From the NCBI GenBank assembly GCA_028284345.1, contig JANQRY010000003.1, positions 682,001-746,000 on the forward strand: a stretch of 64,000 bases of DNA, read 5' to 3'. Shown one piece after another: positions 28,655-38,175 of this stretch (the stretch's first letter is position 1; every line of letters starts with the position of its first letter). Made by a program: the position numbers and the translations under genes. The notes under the pieces were generated by a model. The model was not told where the DNA came from and made no database searches. It was given only the letters and a program-made list of their open reading frames with translations. The DNA is from Hyphococcus sp. (GTDB taxonomy: Bacteria > Pseudomonadota > Alphaproteobacteria > Caulobacterales > Parvularculaceae).

Positions 28655-29818
28655 TTAAAAATAGGCCTTCAGCCGCCGCGCCGCTTCGTCGAGCACGTCC
28701 GGTTTTTTACAAAAACAGAAACGCGCGAAGTAACGGGGACAGTCGTCTTGCGACGGATGATAGAAGGCCGAAATCGGCACGGCGCAGACCTTTGCTTTCT
28801 CGGTAATCTCGCGACAGAAGGCGACATCATCGTCGCGGCCGACGGACCGGATGTCGACCGTGACGAAATAGGTGCCCTCACAAGGCAGAACGTCAAAGCC
28901 CGCAGCCGCCAGCCCGTCGCTGATGCGGTCCCGTTTCGCCTGCATGTCGGCGCGAAACGCCGCGTAATACTCATCGCCAAAGGCGAGCCCATGGGCCACC
29001 GCCTCCTGCAGCGGCGCCGGGCTCGTATAGCCGAGATGCTGGTGGGCCTTCATGATCCCGGTGATCAGCGGCGCGGGGCCCGTGGCGTAACCGATGCGAA
29101 AGCCGGTCAGCGAAAAGGTCTTGCCGGCGGACCCGATGCGCACCGCCCGCTCGAACATGCCCGGCAGCGAAAGCAGGGTCGCGTGATCGCGCCCGTCGAA
29201 AATCAGATGCTCGTAGACCTCGTCGCAGACGACAATCAGATCGTGTTTGCGCGCGACGGCGGCGACGATCTCAAGCTCTTCAACGTTCATCACCTTGCCG
29301 AGCGGATTGTGCGGCGTGTTGATGACGATCAGCTTCGCGGCGGGCGTGACGGCGGCGCTCAACACCTCAGCAGACAGGCGCCAGTCCGGCGGCGCGAGAT
29401 TGACCGGAACGAGGCGCGCGCCGGCCGCCTCGATCTGCGGCGCATAGCATTCATAGAACGGCGCCAGCACAATCGCCTCGTCGCCCGACGACAGGAACCC
29501 GAGAAACGCCGCGGCCAGCGCCTCCGTGGCGCCGGACGTGACCAGCGTCTCAGTCTCCGGATCGACATCGAGGTCGTAAAACCGCTTGTTGTCCGCAGCG
29601 ACCGCCCGGCGCAGGGAGGGAACGCCCTCGACCGGCGCATACTGGTTCGGCCCGTCCGCAATGCGCTGCGCCGCGAGCCGGCGGATTTCCGCCGGTCCGT
29701 CTTCGTCGGGAAAGCCCTGACCGAGATTGATGGCGTCATGCTCCCGCGCCAACCGCGACATGGTCGGGAAGATCGATTGCGGCCGGTTGGCGAAAACGGG
29801 ATTTAACGAACGCGTCAT
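28655..29818 (-). CDS. Class I/II PLP-dependent aminotransferase
   Basis: A 387-residue fold-type I aminotransferase of the YbdL/kynurenine aminotransferase-like group. INLGQGFPDEDGP lies near the start, NQYAPVEGVPSLR follows, NTPHNPLGKV is the conserved loop, VCDEVYEHLIFDG holds the cofactor Asp, and SAGKTFSLTGFRIGY carries the PLP Lys, with a late Arg for the carboxylate. Substrate (methionine, glutamine or aromatic keto acids) is uncertain. It follows gltX by 51 nt on the same strand. Confidence 0.9.
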   Translation of the reverse strand: MTRSLNPVFANRPQSIFPTMSRLAREHDAINLGQGFPDEDGPAEIRRLAAQRIADGPNQYAPVEGVPSLRRAVAADNKRFYDLDVDPETETLVTSGATEALAAAFLGFLSSGDEAIVLAPFYECYAPQIEAAGARLVPVNLAPPDWRLSAEVLSAAVTPAAKLIVINTPHNPLGKVMNVEELEIVAAVARKHDLIVVCDEVYEHLIFDGRDHATLLSLPGMFERAVRIGSAGKTFSLTGFRIGYATGPAPLITGIMKAHQHLGYTSPAPLQEAVAHGLAFGDEYYAAFRADMQAKRDRISDGLAAAGFDVLPCEGTYFVTVDIRSVGRDDDVAFCREITEKAKVCAVPISAFYHPSQDDCPRYFARFCFCKKPDVLDEAARRLKAYF

Positions 29819-29869
29819 GGCGCTGTCTTACCAGCGCCCGCACGCCTTGGAAAATCCCACTGCAGCGAT

Positions 29870-31198
29870 TTACGCCCGCTCGCCGCGCAGTCGCGCGCGC
29901 GCTTTCTCCGCGCCGATCAGGGGGAAGAGCGCCGCCATCTCCGGCCCGTGCGGCTGACCGGTGAGCGCAAGCCGCAATGGCATGAAAAGTTTTTTGCCCT
30001 TGGCGCCGGTTTTTTCCTTCAGCGCATTCGCGAGAGCGCCCCAGCTTTCAGCGTCGAGACTGTCGGGGACGAGCGCGGCGGCTTCATCCGTAAACGCCTT
30101 GTCTTCGATGACGGGGTCGATCTCACCGCGGACGATTTGCGCCCATTGCTCGACGTCGCTCAATCGCTCGATATTGCCGCGAACAGCGAACCATAGCGCT
30201 TCGTCTGCATCAAAGGCGGAAAGCCTTTTAGCAACGACGCTATAGTCCGTATCGTGAAGAAGCTTGCCGTTCAGCGCTTCTAGCTCCGCCATGTCGAAGC
30301 GCGCCGGCGCGCGGCCGACCCGATCGAAGTCGAAGGACTTGGCGAGCGCTGCAAGATCCGCGACCGGGACCACCGGATCGGCGGTGCCGAGTTTGGCGAG
30401 CAGGCTTGTGATCGCACCGGGCTCAAGCTCCGCCTCGCGCATGGCTTCGATGGAGAGCGAGCCGAAGCGCTTCGACAGCCCTTCCCCGTACTTGCCGACG
30501 AGGAGCGAGTGGTGCGCAAACGTCGGCGATTCGCCGCCGAGCGCCCCGAAGATTTCAATCTGCACGCCGGTATTGGTGACATGATCCTCGCCGCGCATCA
30601 CATGGGTAACGCCGAGGTCGATGTCGTCGACGCAGCTTGGCAGCGTATAGAGATACATGCCGTCTTCGCGGATCAGCACCGGGTCGGAAACGCTCGCCGT
30701 ATCGACGGTCGTTTCGCCGCGAATGAGGTCGGACCAGACAACCGGCTTCTGTGACAGCTTGAACCGCCAATGGGGCTTTCGCCCCTCCGCCTCCAGTTGC
30801 GCCTTGTCCGCATCGGAAAGGTCAAGGGCGCCGCGATCATAGACCGGCGGCAGACCGCGGGCCCGCTGCAGTTTCCTTTTCCGGTCCAGCTCCTCAGCCG
30901 TCTCGTAACAGGGATAAAGCAGCCCCGCGTCAATGAGCCGTTCCTTCGCCGCGTCATAGCGCCCGAACCGGTCTGACTGATTGACCGTCTCGTCCCAGTT
31001 TAGCCCAAGCCATTCGAGGTCGCGCTTGATGGCGTCTTCATACTCCTTGGTCGAGCGCTCCTGATCCGTGTCGTCGATGCGCAGGACGAACTTGCCGCCG
31101 TCGCGGCGCGCGAGCAGCCAGTTCCAGAGCGCGGCCCGGACATTGCCGACATGAAGCTTGCCGGTCGGCGACGGCGCAAAACGGACGGTGGGAGCCAT
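29870..31198 (-). CDS. gltX: Glutamyl-tRNA synthetase
   Basis: A 442-residue class I synthetase. The HIGH-type motif is SPTGKLHVGNVRAAL (HVGN). The zinc-less middle, LRIDDTDQERS and the KMSKS-type loop GEGLSKRFGS are all present. The length and HVGN form resemble the second, shorter GltX paralogue of many alphaproteobacteria, which may charge tRNA-Glu or tRNA-Gln. Whether another copy exists cannot be seen. It lies about 80 nt downstream of nadE. Confidence 0.94.
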   Translation of the reverse strand: MAPTVRFAPSPTGKLHVGNVRAALWNWLLARRDGGKFVLRIDDTDQERSTKEYEDAIKRDLEWLGLNWDETVNQSDRFGRYDAAKERLIDAGLLYPCYETAEELDRKRKLQRARGLPPVYDRGALDLSDADKAQLEAEGRKPHWRFKLSQKPVVWSDLIRGETTVDTASVSDPVLIREDGMYLYTLPSCVDDIDLGVTHVMRGEDHVTNTGVQIEIFGALGGESPTFAHHSLLVGKYGEGLSKRFGSLSIEAMREAELEPGAITSLLAKLGTADPVVPVADLAALAKSFDFDRVGRAPARFDMAELEALNGKLLHDTDYSVVAKRLSAFDADEALWFAVRGNIERLSDVEQWAQIVRGEIDPVIEDKAFTDEAAALVPDSLDAESWGALANALKEKTGAKGKKLFMPLRLALTGQPHGPEMAALFPLIGAEKARARLRGERA

Positions 31199-31278
31199 GA
31201 GGGTCTTCTGGTTTGAAAAACGGACGCCTTAGCCGAGCCGATGAGGCCGGTCAAACCGCCGCCCGTCGCCGGCGCGGC

Positions 31279-32940
31279 CTATTTGTCCCGCCAGCCATTG
31301 GTGATGGGATAGCGCCGGTCGCGGCCGAAATTGACTGCCGTCACTTTGGGGCCCGGCGGGGCTTGGCGCCGTTTATATTCGGCGACGTAAACAAGGTGCT
31401 CCACCCGCCGCACCGTTTTCTCGTCAAAGCCCTTTGCGACGATATCGCGGACCGACAGTTCTTCTTCCACCAGCGCTTCAAGGATCGGATCGAGAATGTC
31501 GTAGGGCGGCAGGCTGTCGTCGTCGCGCTGGTCCGTGCGCAGTTCAGCGCTGGGCGGCTTGGTGATAATCCGTTCCGGGATGACCTGGCCCTTCGGTCCT
31601 TTGAGATCCGGCGCATGGGTTTTATTGCGCCAGCGGCAGAGCGCGAAGACATCCGTCTTCCAGATATCCTTGAGCGGGTTATAGCCGCCATTCATGTCGC
31701 CATAGAGCGTCGCATAGCCGACGGACATTTCGGACTTGTTGCCGGTGGTCAGCACCATGTCGCCGAACTTGTTCGACAGCGCCATCAGGATAACGCCGCG
31801 CAGGCGCGACTGGATGTTCTCCTCGGTCGTATCGGCCTGCGTACCCTCAAACGCCTCCGCCATCATGGTTTCAAACGCGGCGACGCCCGGCTCAATGGCG
31901 ATGGTGCGATAGGAAACGCCCAGCAACTTGGCGCAGGCCGCCGCGTCTTCGAGGCTTTCAGGGGAGGTATAGCGCGACGGCATCATCACGCAGTGGACGG
32001 CGTCAGCGCCCAGGGCGTCGACGGCGATCGCCGCCGTCAGCGCCGAATCGACGCCGCCGGAAAGGCCGATGACGACGCCCTTGAACCGATTGCGCGTGAC
32101 GTAATCGCGAACCGCCATCGTAACGGCGCGATAGACCATTTCCTCATCGCCAACCCAGTCCTCGCTGGGACCGTCGACGCAAACAACCGCGCCCGCCTCG
32201 CGCACCCAACGGGTGAGGTAAAGACCTTCGACAAATTGCGGACAGCGGTGGGCCACGGCGCCGTCCGCCGCCATCACGAAACTGGCGCCCTCGAACAGGA
32301 CCTCGTCCTGCCCGGCGATCTGGTTGACAAAGACAAGGGGCAGTCCGCACGCGCGCAACCGGTCGCGCGCGGCGCCGACCCGTTCATTGAGCGCCGTCTC
32401 CCGAAAGGGCGAGCCATGGGGAACCACGAAAAGCTCCGCGCCATTGTCGCGCAGATGTTCGCCCGGTCCGGGCAGCCACATATCTTCGCAGATCATGAGC
32501 CCGATCTTGAAACCGTTGACATCGACCGGCTGCGGCAGTTCCGGACCGGAGGCGAAGCGGCGCGGTTCGTCAAAGACGCCATAATTGGGAAGGTGCGACT
32601 TGTATCGAACGGCGTCGACGCGCCCGCCCTTTAAAATCACACCGGCGTTATAAAGATGGGGACCCTCCCGCCACGGCACGCCGATGATGACCGCCGGGCC
32701 GCCATCGGCGGTGTCTTCGGCGAACGCCTCCGCCGCGCGGCGGCAGGCGCGCTGGAAGGACGGTTTCTGAACGAGGTCTTCCGGCGGATAGCCGCTGATA
32801 AAGAGTTCGGAGAAAACGACGAGATCGGCGCCGGCTTTGGCCGCGTCGGCCCGCGCCGCGCGCGCCTTCGCCAGATTGCCGTCAATGTCTCCCACCGTCG
32901 GCGAGACCTGCGCAATGGCGATGTTCAGCGTGTCCGTCAT
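31279..32940 (-). CDS. nadE: Glutamine-dependent NAD+ synthetase
   Basis: A 553-residue two-domain enzyme. Residues 1-270 are a nitrilase-fold glutaminase with a catalytic Glu (FSELFISGYPPED), Lys and Cys (IGLMICEDMWLPG). Residues about 280-553 are the NAD synthetase with P-loop GLSGGVDSALTAAI. It converts nicotinate adenine dinucleotide to NAD+ using glutamine and ATP. Immediate neighbours are the sugar aminotransferase upstream (31 nt) and gltX downstream. Confidence 0.96.
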   Translation of the reverse strand: MTDTLNIAIAQVSPTVGDIDGNLAKARAARADAAKAGADLVVFSELFISGYPPEDLVQKPSFQRACRRAAEAFAEDTADGGPAVIIGVPWREGPHLYNAGVILKGGRVDAVRYKSHLPNYGVFDEPRRFASGPELPQPVDVNGFKIGLMICEDMWLPGPGEHLRDNGAELFVVPHGSPFRETALNERVGAARDRLRACGLPLVFVNQIAGQDEVLFEGASFVMAADGAVAHRCPQFVEGLYLTRWVREAGAVVCVDGPSEDWVGDEEMVYRAVTMAVRDYVTRNRFKGVVIGLSGGVDSALTAAIAVDALGADAVHCVMMPSRYTSPESLEDAAACAKLLGVSYRTIAIEPGVAAFETMMAEAFEGTQADTTEENIQSRLRGVILMALSNKFGDMVLTTGNKSEMSVGYATLYGDMNGGYNPLKDIWKTDVFALCRWRNKTHAPDLKGPKGQVIPERIITKPPSAELRTDQRDDDSLPPYDILDPILEALVEEELSVRDIVAKGFDEKTVRRVEHLVYVAEYKRRQAPPGPKVTAVNFGRDRRYPITNGWRDK

Positions 32941-32971
32941 TTGGCCCGACGATTGGCGCGCCGCGCAATCG

Positions 32972-34135
32972 TTACGACGCCGCCGCTTCCACTACGTCAC
33001 AGATATAATCGACCTGATCCGGCGTTAAATAGGGATGCATCGGCAGGGCGAAGATTTCCTCAGAAACGGCTTTCGTCGCTTCAAGGTCCTTTTTCGGCGC
33101 GAACTCGGCGAAAGCCGGCATTTTGTGGAGCGGCGTCGTATAATAGATCGCCGTCGGCACGCCTCTTTTGTTGACGTCAGCGACAACCGCATCGCGATTT
33201 TTGACGCGCAGGCAATAATAGGCGCAGCCCGATTGCGCGCCGGGCAAATGTCGCTGCGGGCGGGCAAACGCGGAAAACCGCGTATCATAGGTTTCCGCGA
33301 TCTGTCGGCGGACAGCTAGTTCCTCGTCAAAGATCTCAAGTTTCTCGAGCAGCACCGCCGCCTGAAACGTGTCCATGCGCCCGTTAAACCCAACGCGTAC
33401 GGATGTTCTTCGCGCATCATCAGTGCCGTGCCAGCGGACCGACTTCCATTCTTCGAGATTGCGAACGTCTTGCGTCAAAACCGCGCCGGCGTCGCCATAG
33501 GCGCCGAGCGCCTTGCCGGGAAAAAAGCTCGTCGCCGTCGCCGGCACCAGATTGCCGACAAGGCGATTGTTCAACCCGCCGCCGAAACTCTGCGCGCCGT
33601 CGGAAAGCACCGACAGTCCCTCCTCCGCCGCAATGGACGCAATCGCCGCATAGTCGGCCGGCGATCCGAACATATCGACGGGGATCACGCATCGCGGGTT
33701 CAGCGCGCCGTCTTCCCGCACCTCGGCGATTTTCGCCTTCAGGTCTTGCGGGTCGATGTTGAAGGTCTCCGGATCGATATCAACGAAGACCGGCGTCGCG
33801 CCGGTGACGATGACGGCGTTTGCGGTTGCATTATACGTGAATGACGGAATGAACACGGCGTCGCCCGCTTTTACGTCGAGCGCAAAAAGCGGAATGATCA
33901 GCGCCGCCGTGCCGCTGGCGCAGGCGACGGCGCCCGCCGCGCCTGTCCGCTCAGCCAGCTTCTCTTCCAACTCCTCGATTTCAGGGCCGGCCACATATTG
34001 GCCGTGGTCGAGCACGGCCTGAAGGCGGCGCTCAATGGCCGGGCGGATGCGCCGCTGCTGCGCCGCCAGATCGATAAAGGATATTCGCCCCATCCGGGAT
34101 TCGGCGGCGAGCGAGATATTGGCGACACCGTTCAT
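32972..34135 (-). CDS. DegT/DnrJ/EryC1/StrS sugar aminotransferase
   Basis: A 387-residue PLP enzyme of the nucleotide-sugar aminotransferase group. FIDLAAQQRRI lies at the start, ACASGTAALIIPL is the cofactor loop, SDGAQSFGG supplies the Asp, and TSFFPGKALGAYGDAG supplies the PLP Lys; GFNGRMDTFQAAVL is typical. It most resembles WbpE-like enzymes acting on UDP-3-keto-hexuronate sugars. Its start overlaps the stop of the upstream Gfo/Idh gene by four bases (ATGA), so the pair is translated together; an ATG 14 codons in is possible. Confidence 0.9.
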   Translation of the reverse strand: MNGVANISLAAESRMGRISFIDLAAQQRRIRPAIERRLQAVLDHGQYVAGPEIEELEEKLAERTGAAGAVACASGTAALIIPLFALDVKAGDAVFIPSFTYNATANAVIVTGATPVFVDIDPETFNIDPQDLKAKIAEVREDGALNPRCVIPVDMFGSPADYAAIASIAAEEGLSVLSDGAQSFGGGLNNRLVGNLVPATATSFFPGKALGAYGDAGAVLTQDVRNLEEWKSVRWHGTDDARRTSVRVGFNGRMDTFQAAVLLEKLEIFDEELAVRRQIAETYDTRFSAFARPQRHLPGAQSGCAYYCLRVKNRDAVVADVNKRGVPTAIYYTTPLHKMPAFAEFAPKKDLEATKAVSEEIFALPMHPYLTPDQVDYICDVVEAAAS

Positions 34136-35076
34136 TTGCGCACCCTTTTGCGCAGATCGATATCGCGCGCCGCGTCAATGCCGGCCGCCTGCTCGATATT
34201 CCGCGCCCATTCTACCGTCTCGGCGGCGTCTTCACCGCTCACGCCCATGGTTTTACCGCGGCGAACGCCATTTGCGAAGAGTTCGGCGCCATATGCAAGG
34301 GGGTCGCGGACCGCCAGCGGCGCGGCGCCGGCGTCGAAGGCGGACGAAATCGCCGTATCGGTAGTGTTGGAAAGGGTCCGGCGGATGAAATCGAAATCGA
34401 TGACCCCGTCGTCATAGACGATGGTCATGCGGCGTTCGGAGGCTTTCGCCGCCCGCCGCGCGCTCAGGACCGCCAGCGTGCCGGTGGACAGGAACAACTC
34501 CGCTGCGACCTTTTCGGCATTTCCCTCCGCAGAGACGTTCAACAGGTCCGCGCCTGTCATGCGCCGGATCAGATCGATATCGTGCACCATCAGGTCAAAC
34601 ACCGCCGAAACGTCGCCGCATCGGCCCGTGAAGGGCACATGCCTTACGCACTCAATCCGCTGCGGCAGGCGTTTGCGTGAAAAAAGGCCGATCGCCTCGC
34701 ACACATAGCGTTCCTGATGGCCCGCCTGCAGCACAAGGCCCTTTTCGTCAGCGAGGCGCGCCAGCGCCCGCGCGGCCGCGGCGCTGGCGGCGACGGGCTT
34801 TTCGATAAAGACATGCTTGCCGGCGTTGAGGGCGGCTTCGCCGAGCTCAAAATGGACGACCGCCGGGGCGGCGATGACGACGCCGTCGACGCCGCGAAGA
34901 AAGGCGTCGTAATCGTCGTAGGCGGAGGTTGAGAACTTTGCAGCGAGGGTGCGGGCCCGCGCCTGATCCGTATCGTAGACGCCACAAAGAGCGGCGTCCG
35001 CCAGCGCGTCGATTTTCGCGGCGTGATAGGAACCGAACACGCCCGCTCCGGCAACGCCCAACTTCACTGCAGCCAC
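34132..35076 (-). CDS. Gfo/Idh/MocA family oxidoreductase (WbpB-like)
   Basis: A 314-residue NAD(P)-dependent oxidoreductase with a Rossmann N-terminus (LGVAGAGVFGSYHAAKI), the family's EKPVA motif (FIEKPVAAS, holding the catalytic Lys) and DLMVHDIDLIRRM with the active-site Asp/His. Coupled to a DegT aminotransferase, it matches the WbpB/WbpE logic: oxidation of the sugar C3 hydroxyl followed by transamination, giving 3-amino sugars for lipopolysaccharide or glycans. The exact sugar is not determined. Confidence 0.88.
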   Translation of the reverse strand: MAAVKLGVAGAGVFGSYHAAKIDALADAALCGVYDTDQARARTLAAKFSTSAYDDYDAFLRGVDGVVIAAPAVVHFELGEAALNAGKHVFIEKPVAASAAAARALARLADEKGLVLQAGHQERYVCEAIGLFSRKRLPQRIECVRHVPFTGRCGDVSAVFDLMVHDIDLIRRMTGADLLNVSAEGNAEKVAAELFLSTGTLAVLSARRAAKASERRMTIVYDDGVIDFDFIRRTLSNTTDTAISSAFDAGAAPLAVRDPLAYGAELFANGVRRGKTMGVSGEDAAETVEWARNIEQAAGIDAARDIDLRKRVRK

Positions 35077-35249
35077 ACGACACTCCGTTCGGCTTGCCGG
35101 GATCAGGGCGATCAGCGGATGCTTTTCGCCCGAACCGTGATTGACGCCTTACTGATTAAACGCAACAGATGATAGATACCGTCGCAATGCGATCTTCAAA
35201 CTATGTTTCGCCCTGTTGCACGCCGGAGACAAGGGGCCCCGCGCCCGCG

Positions 35250-36611
35250 TTAGGTCCGAATTTCCTTGAACCGGTCCGCCAGAATGTAAGCCAGTTCAAG
35301 GGATTGTGTCGCGTTCAGCCGCGGGTCGCAATGGGTGTGATAGCGCGAGGAAAGATCGGCTTCGGAGATTTCCTGAGAGCCGCCTAAACATTCCGTTACA
35401 TTCTGCCCGGTCATCTCGAAATGGACGCCGCCGGGATGGGCTCCTTCGGCGCGGCAGACGTCGACGAAGGTGTTCACTTCCGAGAGGATCGCATCGAAGG
35501 GCCGCGTCTTGTACCCGCTTGACGCCTTGATGGTGTTGCCGTGCATGGGATCGCAGGACCAGACGACCTGACGGCCTTCGGCGGCGACCTTGCGCAGGAG
35601 CGGCGGCAGGCCGTCGGCCGCCTTGTCGGCGCCGAACCGGGCGATGAGCACAATGCGGCCCGCCTCGTTTTTCGGGTTGAGAATATCGAGCAGCGTCAGC
35701 AGTTCATCCGGCGCCAGCGACGGGCCGCATTTGACGCCGATGGGATTTTCAACGCCGCGACAAAACTCAACATGGGCGCCGTCGGGCTGACGGGTGCGGT
35801 CGCCGATCCACAACATATGTGCGGAGGTGTCGTACCAGCCGCCGGTCGTTGAATCGACGCGTGTCATCGCCGCCTCATAGCCGAGAAGCAGCGCTTCATG
35901 GCTCGTATAGAAACTGACCTCGCGAAGGGCGCGCACATCCTCCCGCAAAACGCCGCAGGCCTCCATGAAGGTGATGGCCTCTGAAATCTTGTCGGCGAGA
36001 ACACGGTACCGGTCTTCCTGAGCGTTGCCGGAGACGAATTCGAGATTCCATTGATGAACGTTGCGCAGATCGGCGTAGCCGCCGGTGGCGAAGGCGCGGA
36101 TCAGATTGAGCGTCGACGCCGCCTGACCGTAGGCTTTCAGCAGTCTTTGCGGATCGGGCGCGCGGGCGTCGGCCTCAAACTCCTGGCTGTTGATGTTGTC
36201 GCCGCGATAGCTCGGCAGCGTTACGCCATCGACGGTTTCCGTCGGCGAGGAACGCGGCTTGGCGAACTGGCCGGCAATGCGGCCCACCTTCACCACCGGC
36301 ATCGCCGCGCCAAAGGTGAGCGCCACCGCCATCTGCAACAGAACGCGGAACGTGTCGCGAATATTGTTCGGGTGAAATTCCTTGAAGCTTTCGGCGCAGT
36401 CTCCGCCCTGGAGCAGAAACGCCTTGCCGGCGGCGACATCGGCGAGCGAGGCCCGCAACCGCCGCGCCTCCCCAGCGAAGACCAGCGGCGGATAGGTTGA
36501 AAGCTCCGCCTCGACCGCCGCCACGGCGTCGGGGTTGGGATAATCTTCCGGTATGTGCTTGGCCGGCTTTTCGCGCCAGCTATCCCGCGTCCAGGTCATA
36601 GGGTTTCTCAT
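35250..36611 (-). CDS. Class II 3-deoxy-7-phosphoheptulonate synthase
   Basis: A 453-residue plant-type (class II) DAHP synthase joining PEP and erythrose-4-phosphate at the entry to aromatic biosynthesis. Family blocks visible are [55 protein letters not shown] and [11 protein letters not shown]. Metal-binding Cys (GGDCAES) and Glu/Asp residues are present. A second ATG four codons in is possible. A 173-bp gap separates it from the upstream-strand oxidoreductase and shows no feature I can name. Confidence 0.95.
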   Translation of the reverse strand: MRNPMTWTRDSWREKPAKHIPEDYPNPDAVAAVEAELSTYPPLVFAGEARRLRASLADVAAGKAFLLQGGDCAESFKEFHPNNIRDTFRVLLQMAVALTFGAAMPVVKVGRIAGQFAKPRSSPTETVDGVTLPSYRGDNINSQEFEADARAPDPQRLLKAYGQAASTLNLIRAFATGGYADLRNVHQWNLEFVSGNAQEDRYRVLADKISEAITFMEACGVLREDVRALREVSFYTSHEALLLGYEAAMTRVDSTTGGWYDTSAHMLWIGDRTRQPDGAHVEFCRGVENPIGVKCGPSLAPDELLTLLDILNPKNEAGRIVLIARFGADKAADGLPPLLRKVAAEGRQVVWSCDPMHGNTIKASSGYKTRPFDAILSEVNTFVDVCRAEGAHPGGVHFEMTGQNVTECLGGSQEISEADLSSRYHTHCDPRLNATQSLELAYILADRFKEIRT

Positions 36612-36756
36612 GCAAAAGACCTGCCCCCTCTATCAAGGGCTGCGCTGCGCTGCAACAAAGCTGGTTAACGCCGCCGCCCGGGCGCCAGCCGTGACTTCGA
36701 CGCGGCGGCGCGCCATGATGGCCCGACTGACTTCAGAAAACCCGGGAGCAAGACGC

Positions 36757-37656
36757 GTGATCAGGAAATTTATCGCCATCGGGGCCGCCGCTGTCGCGGC
36801 GTCAGGCCTCGTCGCGGCGCAGATGGATTTTTCCGAAGTCGAGATCAAGACGACCAAGGTCGCCGACGGCGTCTATATGCTTGAGGGCGCGGGCGGCAAT
36901 ATCGGCCTGTCGACCGGGGCGGACGGCGCTTTCGTCATCGACGATCAGTTTGCGCCGCTCTCCGACAAGATCACGGCGGCCATCGCCGCGGTGACCGACG
37001 ACAAGGTCGAATTCCTGCTCAATACGCACTGGCACTTCGATCATACGGGCGGCAATGAAGCGTTCGGCAAATCGGGCGCTCATATCGTCGCCCATGACAA
37101 TGTGCGCAAGCGCCTGAAGGAAGGCATGGAGCGCGACGACGGTCTCCCCAATTCGCCCCCGGCGCCGGCCGACGCCCTGCCCGTCATCACCTTTTCAAAA
37201 ACCATCTCGTTTCACTGGAACGGCCAGCACATCAAAGTGCGGCATCCGGAAAAAGCGCATACGGACGGCGACGCCGTCATTGTCTTCAAGGACGCCAATG
37301 TCGTTCACATGGGCGATATTTTCTTCAATGGCTCCTATCCGTTTATCGACCTGCCCTCCGGCGGCGACGTCGACGGCTACATCGCCGCCCAGGAAAGCGT
37401 GCTGGCGGAAATCGACAACGATACGAAGATCATACCGGGACATGGCCCCCTGGCGGACAAGGCCGACCTTCAGCGTGCGGCCGATATGCTGAAAGAGGCG
37501 CGCGCCCGCGTGCAGGCGCTCGTCGACGACGGCAAGGATGCGAACGCCGCCGTCGCGGCCGACCCGCTGGCGGATCTCAATGAAGAATGGGGCAAGGGTT
37601 TCATCAATGGAGAGCGCTTTGTCCGCATCCTCCATGCGTCGCTAAGCGCAGAATAA
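36757..37656 (+). CDS. Secreted metallo-beta-lactamase-fold hydrolase
   Basis: A 299-residue protein with a signal peptide (about residues 1-21) from a GTG start at 36757, preceded by GGGAGC. The frame is open far upstream, but that overlaps the DAHP synthase region. The zinc motif HWHFDH (in NTHWHFDHTGGN) is followed by HMGDIFF and IIPGHGPL, giving the full set of metal ligands. Periplasmic hydrolase; substrate unknown. The B3/SoxH-like layout makes true beta-lactamase activity uncertain. Confidence 0.87.
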   Translation: MIRKFIAIGAAAVAASGLVAAQMDFSEVEIKTTKVADGVYMLEGAGGNIGLSTGADGAFVIDDQFAPLSDKITAAIAAVTDDKVEFLLNTHWHFDHTGGNEAFGKSGAHIVAHDNVRKRLKEGMERDDGLPNSPPAPADALPVITFSKTISFHWNGQHIKVRHPEKAHTDGDAVIVFKDANVVHMGDIFFNGSYPFIDLPSGGDVDGYIAAQESVLAEIDNDTKIIPGHGPLADKADLQRAADMLKEARARVQALVDDGKDANAAVAADPLADLNEEWGKGFINGERFVRILHASLSAE

Positions 37657-37683
37657 AAAACCGCCCGCTAAACCAGCGGGCGG
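37653..37683 (-). terminator. Rho-independent terminator for the leftward small exported gene
   Basis: Perfect 9-bp stem CCGCCCGCT / AGCGGGCGG (37661-37669, 37675-37683) followed on the minus strand by a run of T residues (A tract 37655-37660). It also sits right after the metallo-beta-lactamase-fold gene, so may serve both. Confidence 0.85.
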
Positions 37684-37733
37684 TGAAGGTCAGGGAGTGA
37701 TGCGCCGCGCGAGGGCGACGCAGGGGGCTTTCA

Positions 37734-38018
37734 TCACGACAACGGGTCTACGGAGACCACGCGGCCGCGCGAAATTCTGCATTCGATTTCGACACTGTCG
37801 CCGGCGTCGCCTTGCGCGATCGGATAGAAGGTGAGCGACATGCGCCGCGTCGTGCCGCCGTCGAATTCCGGCTGATAGTCGGAAAGATCGATCAGGCCTT
37901 CCGCTTCGGCGGCTTCGGCGCACATTTCGATTTTCTCGTTCCAGCTTTCCGCCTGCGCGGACGCGCCGGCGAATGTGAAGGCGGCGATGGCGGCGGGGGC
38001 GATCAGTTTGAGCGACAT
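37734..38018 (-). CDS. Small exported protein, unknown
   Basis: A 94-residue protein with a clean signal peptide (MSLKLIAPAAIAAFTFAGASAQA) and a mature part with two cysteines (IEMCAEA and IECRISRG) that could form a disulfide. The segment TTRRMSLTFYPI is strand-like. No family recognised. GAGGAAA precedes the ATG at 38018. It is divergent from an HxlR regulator, which may control it. Confidence 0.75.
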   Translation of the reverse strand: MSLKLIAPAAIAAFTFAGASAQAESWNEKIEMCAEAAEAEGLIDLSDYQPEFDGGTTRRMSLTFYPIAQGDAGDSVEIECRISRGRVVSVDPLS

Positions 38019-38175
38019 GATGGCTTTCCTCGACATTGCGGCGCAGTGCGCCGGGGTTTCTCCTTTTCAATGGCGCAGATATTACTATATAATTTTAAAG
38101 TGTAAAGTCCTTTTTATGGATTTTCTGCTAAAATGCCTTATATGACTGATTCACGACAATTGGAGTAGGATTGCG
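38019..38175. promoter_or_regulatory. AT-rich divergent promoter region
   Basis: 157 bases between the exported-protein gene and the HxlR gene. Most of 38080-38150 is A/T (TATTACTATATAATTTTAAAG and a downstream TTTTTATGGATTTTC), in sharp contrast to its surroundings. This is the natural place for HxlR operators; I could not define a convincing symmetric site. Confidence 0.5.

Noticed and set aside
31213-32634. 473-codon open frame on the plus strand opposite nadE
   Set aside because: Antisense shadow of a complete, well-conserved nadE; composition is typical of reversed high-GC coding sequence.
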